Shown: in pieces, positions 61,028 to 64,000 of the stretch
Layout: every line of letters begins with the position of its first letter
Position numbering within the stretch: position 1 is the first letter of the stretch
Source of the DNA: Acidimicrobiales bacterium
GTDB taxonomy: Bacteria; Actinomycetota; Acidimicrobiia; Acidimicrobiales; Iamiaceae
Assembly: GCA_035630295.1 (NCBI GenBank)
Contig: DASQKY010000042.1
Span: 248,001 to 312,000 of the forward strand
Length of the DNA stretch: 64,000 bases
Reading direction: 5' to 3'
Made by a program: the position numbers and the translations under genes
Notes under the pieces: model-generated
Seen by the model: only the letters and a program-made list of their open reading frames with translations
What the model was told of the DNA's origin: nothing
Databases searched by the model: none

Positions 61028-62236
61028 GTGGAGCCCGTGGACCCGTCCGTCGCCCCGGGCCCCCCGCCGGCCGCCCCACCCGCCCCTCCGCCCGACCACG
61101 GCCCGCCCCCGGACGCGTCCGGGGACGGCGCGGCCGCGGCGCCGCCCCGCCTGCCCTGGCACCCGGTGTGGGTGGCGCTGGGCGCGGCCCTGCTGCTGGC
61201 CCTCACCGCCATCGGGGGGGCCAGCCTGGCCCGGGCCCCGTACGTGGTGTACGCCCCGGGCTCGGCCATCGAGACCGAGCCGGCCATCGCCACGCCCGGC
61301 AGCCGGTCGTACGAGACCGAAGGCTCGGTCCTGTTCCTGACGGTGTCGCTGCGGGGGGCGTCGCGGCGGGTCAGCTTCGCCGAGGCCGCCTACGGGTGGG
61401 TCCGGGGCGACCAGGACGTGTTCCCCCGCCGCCAGATCCTGGGCGACCAGAGCGGGGCCGAGAGCCGGCAGCAGAGCCTCCAGCTCATGCAGGGCTCGCA
61501 GCTCCTGGCGGCCAAGGTGGCCCTCGAGCACCTGGGCCACGAGGTCACCGCCACCGGCGAGGGCGCGGTGGTCAACACCGTCAGCGAGGGCACCCCGGCC
61601 GCGGCCGAGCTGCGGCCCGGCGACGTGATCATCGGGATCGACGGACGGTCGGTGGCCCTCGACAGCGAGCTGCGGGACCTGCTGGTCGAGAAGCAGCCGG
61701 GCGACACCGTCGAGCTGGAGCTGCGGCGGGGGGCGGCCCTGGTCCGGCCGGACGACGCCCCGGAGCCCGAGGTCGACACCGTGGTGGTCGAGATGGTGCC
61801 CGACGCCGACCCCGGCGGGCGCCCCCGGGCCGTGATCGGCATCACCACCTTCACCATGGGCCTGGACTACGAGCTGCCGTTCCCGGTGGAGATCGACACC
61901 GAGGACGTGGGCGGCCCCTCGGCCGGCCTGGCCCTGACCCTCGGCATCCTGGACCGCCTGACCCCGGGCAGCATCACCGGAGGCCGGGACATCGCCGTCA
62001 CCGGCGAGATCGGCCCCGACGGCCAGGTGGTCCAGGTGGGGGGCGTGGCCCAGAAGGCCGCCGCCGCCCGGGCCGCCGGGGTGGCCCTGATCCTGGTGCC
62101 GGCCGAGGAGGCGGCCGAGGCCCGGGCCCACGCCGGGAGCGTGCCGGTGGTGGGGGTGGCCACCCTGGACGAGGCCCTGCGGGCCCTGGACGACCTGGGG
62201 GGCAACGCCCTCGACCTGCCCCGCGACGGCGGCTGA
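61028..62236 (+). CDS. YlbL-like membrane PDZ and Lon-type serine protease
   Basis: 402 residues. A Pro/Ala-rich cytoplasmic start and one membrane helix (VWVALGAALLLALTAIGGASLA) precede an extracytoplasmic part with a PDZ domain (VVNTVSEGTPAAAELRPGDVIIGIDG) and a C-terminal Lon (S16) domain. The Ser-Lys dyad is GGPSAGLAL (~297) and VAQKAAAARA (~341). The YVVYAPGSAIE stretch after the helix is typical of this family. It is a membrane-anchored quality-control or regulatory protease. GTG start at 61028; no strong -10 element fits. Confidence 0.88.
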   Translation: MEPVDPSVAPGPPPAAPPAPPPDHGPPPDASGDGAAAAPPRLPWHPVWVALGAALLLALTAIGGASLARAPYVVYAPGSAIETEPAIATPGSRSYETEGSVLFLTVSLRGASRRVSFAEAAYGWVRGDQDVFPRRQILGDQSGAESRQQSLQLMQGSQLLAAKVALEHLGHEVTATGEGAVVNTVSEGTPAAAELRPGDVIIGIDGRSVALDSELRDLLVEKQPGDTVELELRRGAALVRPDDAPEPEVDTVVVEMVPDADPGGRPRAVIGITTFTMGLDYELPFPVEIDTEDVGGPSAGLALTLGILDRLTPGSITGGRDIAVTGEIGPDGQVVQVGGVAQKAAAARAAGVALILVPAEEAAEARAHAGSVPVVGVATLDEALRALDDLGGNALDLPRDGG

Positions 62237-62248
62237 GGGACGCCCGGC

Positions 62249-64000
62249 GTGACCACCACGGCGACGCTCGTCCAGCTGGCGGCCGAGCTGACCCTCTTCG
62301 TGGTGGCCGTGGCCGGGGCCGGCCTGTCGGTCCGCACCGGCCTGCTGGGCCTGGACCGGGCCGCCCGCCTGCTGCTGGTCTTCGGCTTCGCCGTCCTGGC
62401 CGCCAGCGCCTTCGCGGTGGGGTCGCTGGCCGTGGACCGGGCCGAGGAGCCGGCGGCCCTGGCCGCCCTGCGCGTCGCCGGCGCCGTCCTGGTCGCCCTG
62501 GGCGCGCTGCGCTGGGCCGGCAGCCGGCGGGGCCGGCCGCTGCTGCTGGCCGGCCTGGTGGTGCTGGTGGCCGCCGCCGTGGTCGACGCCCGGGGCGTCG
62601 ACCTGGGGGCCGACCGGGTGGGGGCCGAGCCCCTGGTCCTGGCGGCCGCCGCCCTGATGGCCGCGGCCCTGGTGGTGGCCGGGCGCCACACCATCCCCGG
62701 TCGCATCGGCACCAGCGTGGCCGGGGTGCTCCTGGCCGTGGTGCTGCTGGTCTCGCTCTCCCTCTCCGCCGTCATCAGTGCCACCGTCGAGGACGAGGCC
62801 CTCCGCCGCTACGGCGCCCGGGCCTCGGCCGAGGCCGACGCCGCCCAGGCCGAGGCCGAGGGGGCGCTCGACGCCGCCAACCTGGTGGCGGCCTCGGCCG
62901 GGGCCCGGCTGGGCGACGACCTGGGCCGGCTGGCCGACCCCGACGCCGAGCCGGCCGTGGCCGACGCGGCCCGGGCCCGGGTGGCCACCGCCGTCGCCGC
63001 CCTGGTGGGCCCCGACGGCCTGTCCGTGGACGGCCCGGTGGTGGTCGTCGATCCCGGCGGCGCGCCCGAGGTGGCGGTGCCCGAGGCCCTGGGCACGGCC
63101 ACCCGGCTGGCCCTGGGGGGCGACGCCGTGGTCCGCGAGGCCCTGGACGTCGACGGCCCCCGCCAGGGCGTGGCCGTGGTCGGCCGCGACGCCTACGCCC
63201 TGGCCGCGGTGCCGGTGCGGGCCGCGGCGGGGGGCACCCGCGGCACCGTCGGCGTGGTGGTGGTGGCCAGCCCCCTCGACGACGCCTTCCTGCAGCGCCG
63301 GGCGGCCCAGGGCGAGGCCGTGTCCCTGGCCCTGGTGGCCGGCGACGGCGTGGTGGCCACCGCCGGCCCGCAGCCGTCCCCGGCCCAGCTCCGGGCCCGG
63401 GCCCGGGCCGTGGTCGACTCGGCCGGCCGCGGCTTCGACGGCGACGTGGCCGGGCGCTTCGTGGTGACCCGGCCCGTGGCTGCCGGTGGCCTGCCGCCCC
63501 AGATGGCCCTGGTGCTGTCCACCCCCACCGACCGGGTGGGGCGGACCCGCGAGGACCTGTACCGGTCCCTGTTCGCGGTGGCCCTGGCCGCCGGCCTGGC
63601 CGGCATCGCCCTGTCGATCGTGGTGGGTGAGCGCATCGGCGGGGCCATCCGGCGCCTGACCGCGGCGGCGGCCCGCATCCGCGAGGGCGACCTGGAGGCC
63701 CGGGCCGCCGTCGACCGGGAGGACGAGCTGGGCGAGCTGTCCGAGACCTTCGACGCCATGGCGGCCTCGGTCCACGACCTGACCGACGACCTGCGCCGCT
63801 CGGCGGCGGCCGAGGGGCGCCTGCGGGCCCGGCTGGAGAGCGTGTTCGCCGGCGTGGCCGAGGCGGTGGTGGCCGCCGACGAGGACCGCCGGGTGACCGA
63901 GCTCAACGTGGCTGCCCTCGACCTCCTGGGCCTGGACGAGGACGACCTCGACGGTCGGGTCCTCGACGACCTGGTCCCTCTGGTCGGGCCCGACGGGGAC
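62249..64000 (+). CDS. Membrane sensor protein with HAMP and PAS domains, cut by right edge
   Basis: 584 codons are visible and the frame is still open at the edge. Several N-terminal membrane helices (residues ~5-160) and another at ~165-185 are followed by an extracytoplasmic dCache-like domain (~190-440), a membrane helix (LYRSLFAVALAAGLAGIALSIVVG), a HAMP domain (ERIGGAIRRLTAAAARIREGDLEARA) and the start of a PAS domain (LESVFAGVAEAVVAADEDRRVTELN). It is probably a histidine kinase or diguanylate cyclase; the output domain is missing. The GTG lies 12 nt after the protease stop, so both are in one operon. Confidence 0.8.
   Translation, partial: MTTTATLVQLAAELTLFVVAVAGAGLSVRTGLLGLDRAARLLLVFGFAVLAASAFAVGSLAVDRAEEPAALAALRVAGAVLVALGALRWAGSRRGRPLLLAGLVVLVAAAVVDARGVDLGADRVGAEPLVLAAAALMAAALVVAGRHTIPGRIGTSVAGVLLAVVLLVSLSLSAVISATVEDEALRRYGARASAEADAAQAEAEGALDAANLVAASAGARLGDDLGRLADPDAEPAVADAARARVATAVAALVGPDGLSVDGPVVVVDPGGAPEVAVPEALGTATRLALGGDAVVREALDVDGPRQGVAVVGRDAYALAAVPVRAAAGGTRGTVGVVVVASPLDDAFLQRRAAQGEAVSLALVAGDGVVATAGPQPSPAQLRARARAVVDSAGRGFDGDVAGRFVVTRPVAAGGLPPQMALVLSTPTDRVGRTREDLYRSLFAVALAAGLAGIALSIVVGERIGGAIRRLTAAAARIREGDLEARAAVDREDELGELSETFDAMAASVHDLTDDLRRSAAAEGRLRARLESVFAGVAEAVVAADEDRRVTELNVAALDLLGLDEDDLDGRVLDDLVPLVGPDGD

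Noticed and set aside
60941-63775. Long minus-strand open frame extending the HEAT-repeat gene upstream
   Set aside because: It is Gly/His/Gln-rich antisense of the protease and sensor genes. Open antisense frames are expected at this GC content.

Overview
The window is very GC-rich (roughly 70 percent or more) and densely coded. It comes from an actinobacterium. Evidence includes two WhiB proteins, a SenX3/RegX3-like pair, the DUF2342 metalloprotease family, many GTG starts and many apparently leaderless promoters. The gene mix (H+-pyrophosphatase, Bacteroidetes-type SdhCAB, no mycolate genes) fits class Acidimicrobiia, perhaps an Iamia-like lineage; that placement is inference. I see no rRNA, tRNA, CRISPR, prophage, integrase or insertion sequence, and no gap between genes longer than about 280 bp, so this is ordinary chromosome.

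Layout. 1-4.8 kb: a cut-off trypsin-like protease, a heptamer tandem repeat, a QueC-like PP-loop protein, an SCP2/Fpg-like pair, a DUF7064-like protein and a RidA protein. 4.9-11.8 kb: membrane pyrophosphatase HppA, a methyltransferase and the succinate dehydrogenase operon sdhCAB. 11.9-22.5 kb: an acetyltransferase, an exported carotenoid-oxygenase-like lipoprotein, Uma2, a GH2 glycosidase, a MoxR-type ATPase and its VWA partner separated by a membrane protein, and DNA glycosylase Tag. 22.6-26.6 kb: WhiB, glutamate formiminotransferase, TatA, a second WhiB and HtrA. 26.6-30.8 kb: a polyphosphate block (Ppk1, CYTH-CHAD, Nudix). 30.8-34.8 kb: PadR with an ABC exporter.

34.9-43.7 kb is a phosphate region: two PstS paralogues, PstC, PstA, PstB, a 44-residue PhoU-like peptide, PhoU, SurE, and a sensor kinase/response regulator pair. 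Two promoters here carry matching 11-bp-spaced PHO boxes, so the regulator encoded at the end probably controls the transporter at the start. 43.8-51 kb: an MFS protein, DUF2342 protein, atypical SDR, catalytically degenerate HtrA, MoaE, a small membrane protein and MreB. 51-56 kb: a complete branched-chain amino acid type ABC importer (livGFHMK), ending in a strong terminator and an inverted pair of REP-like hairpins. 56.3-59.5 kb: biotin genes bioA-F-D. 59.6-64 kb: a membrane protein, a HEAT-repeat protein, a YlbL-type PDZ-Lon protease and a sensor protein cut by the right edge.

The clearest window-wide signal is promoter structure. About eighteen genes have a CGGTAGSNT-like -10 element 6-9 bp upstream of the start codon, which predicts leaderless mRNAs and helped fix several starts. 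No wholly new multi-gene system stands out. The best leads are the REP-like pair, the mini-PhoU, the paired PHO promoters, the QueC-like protein beside its heptamer repeat, and the pseudo-HtrA.
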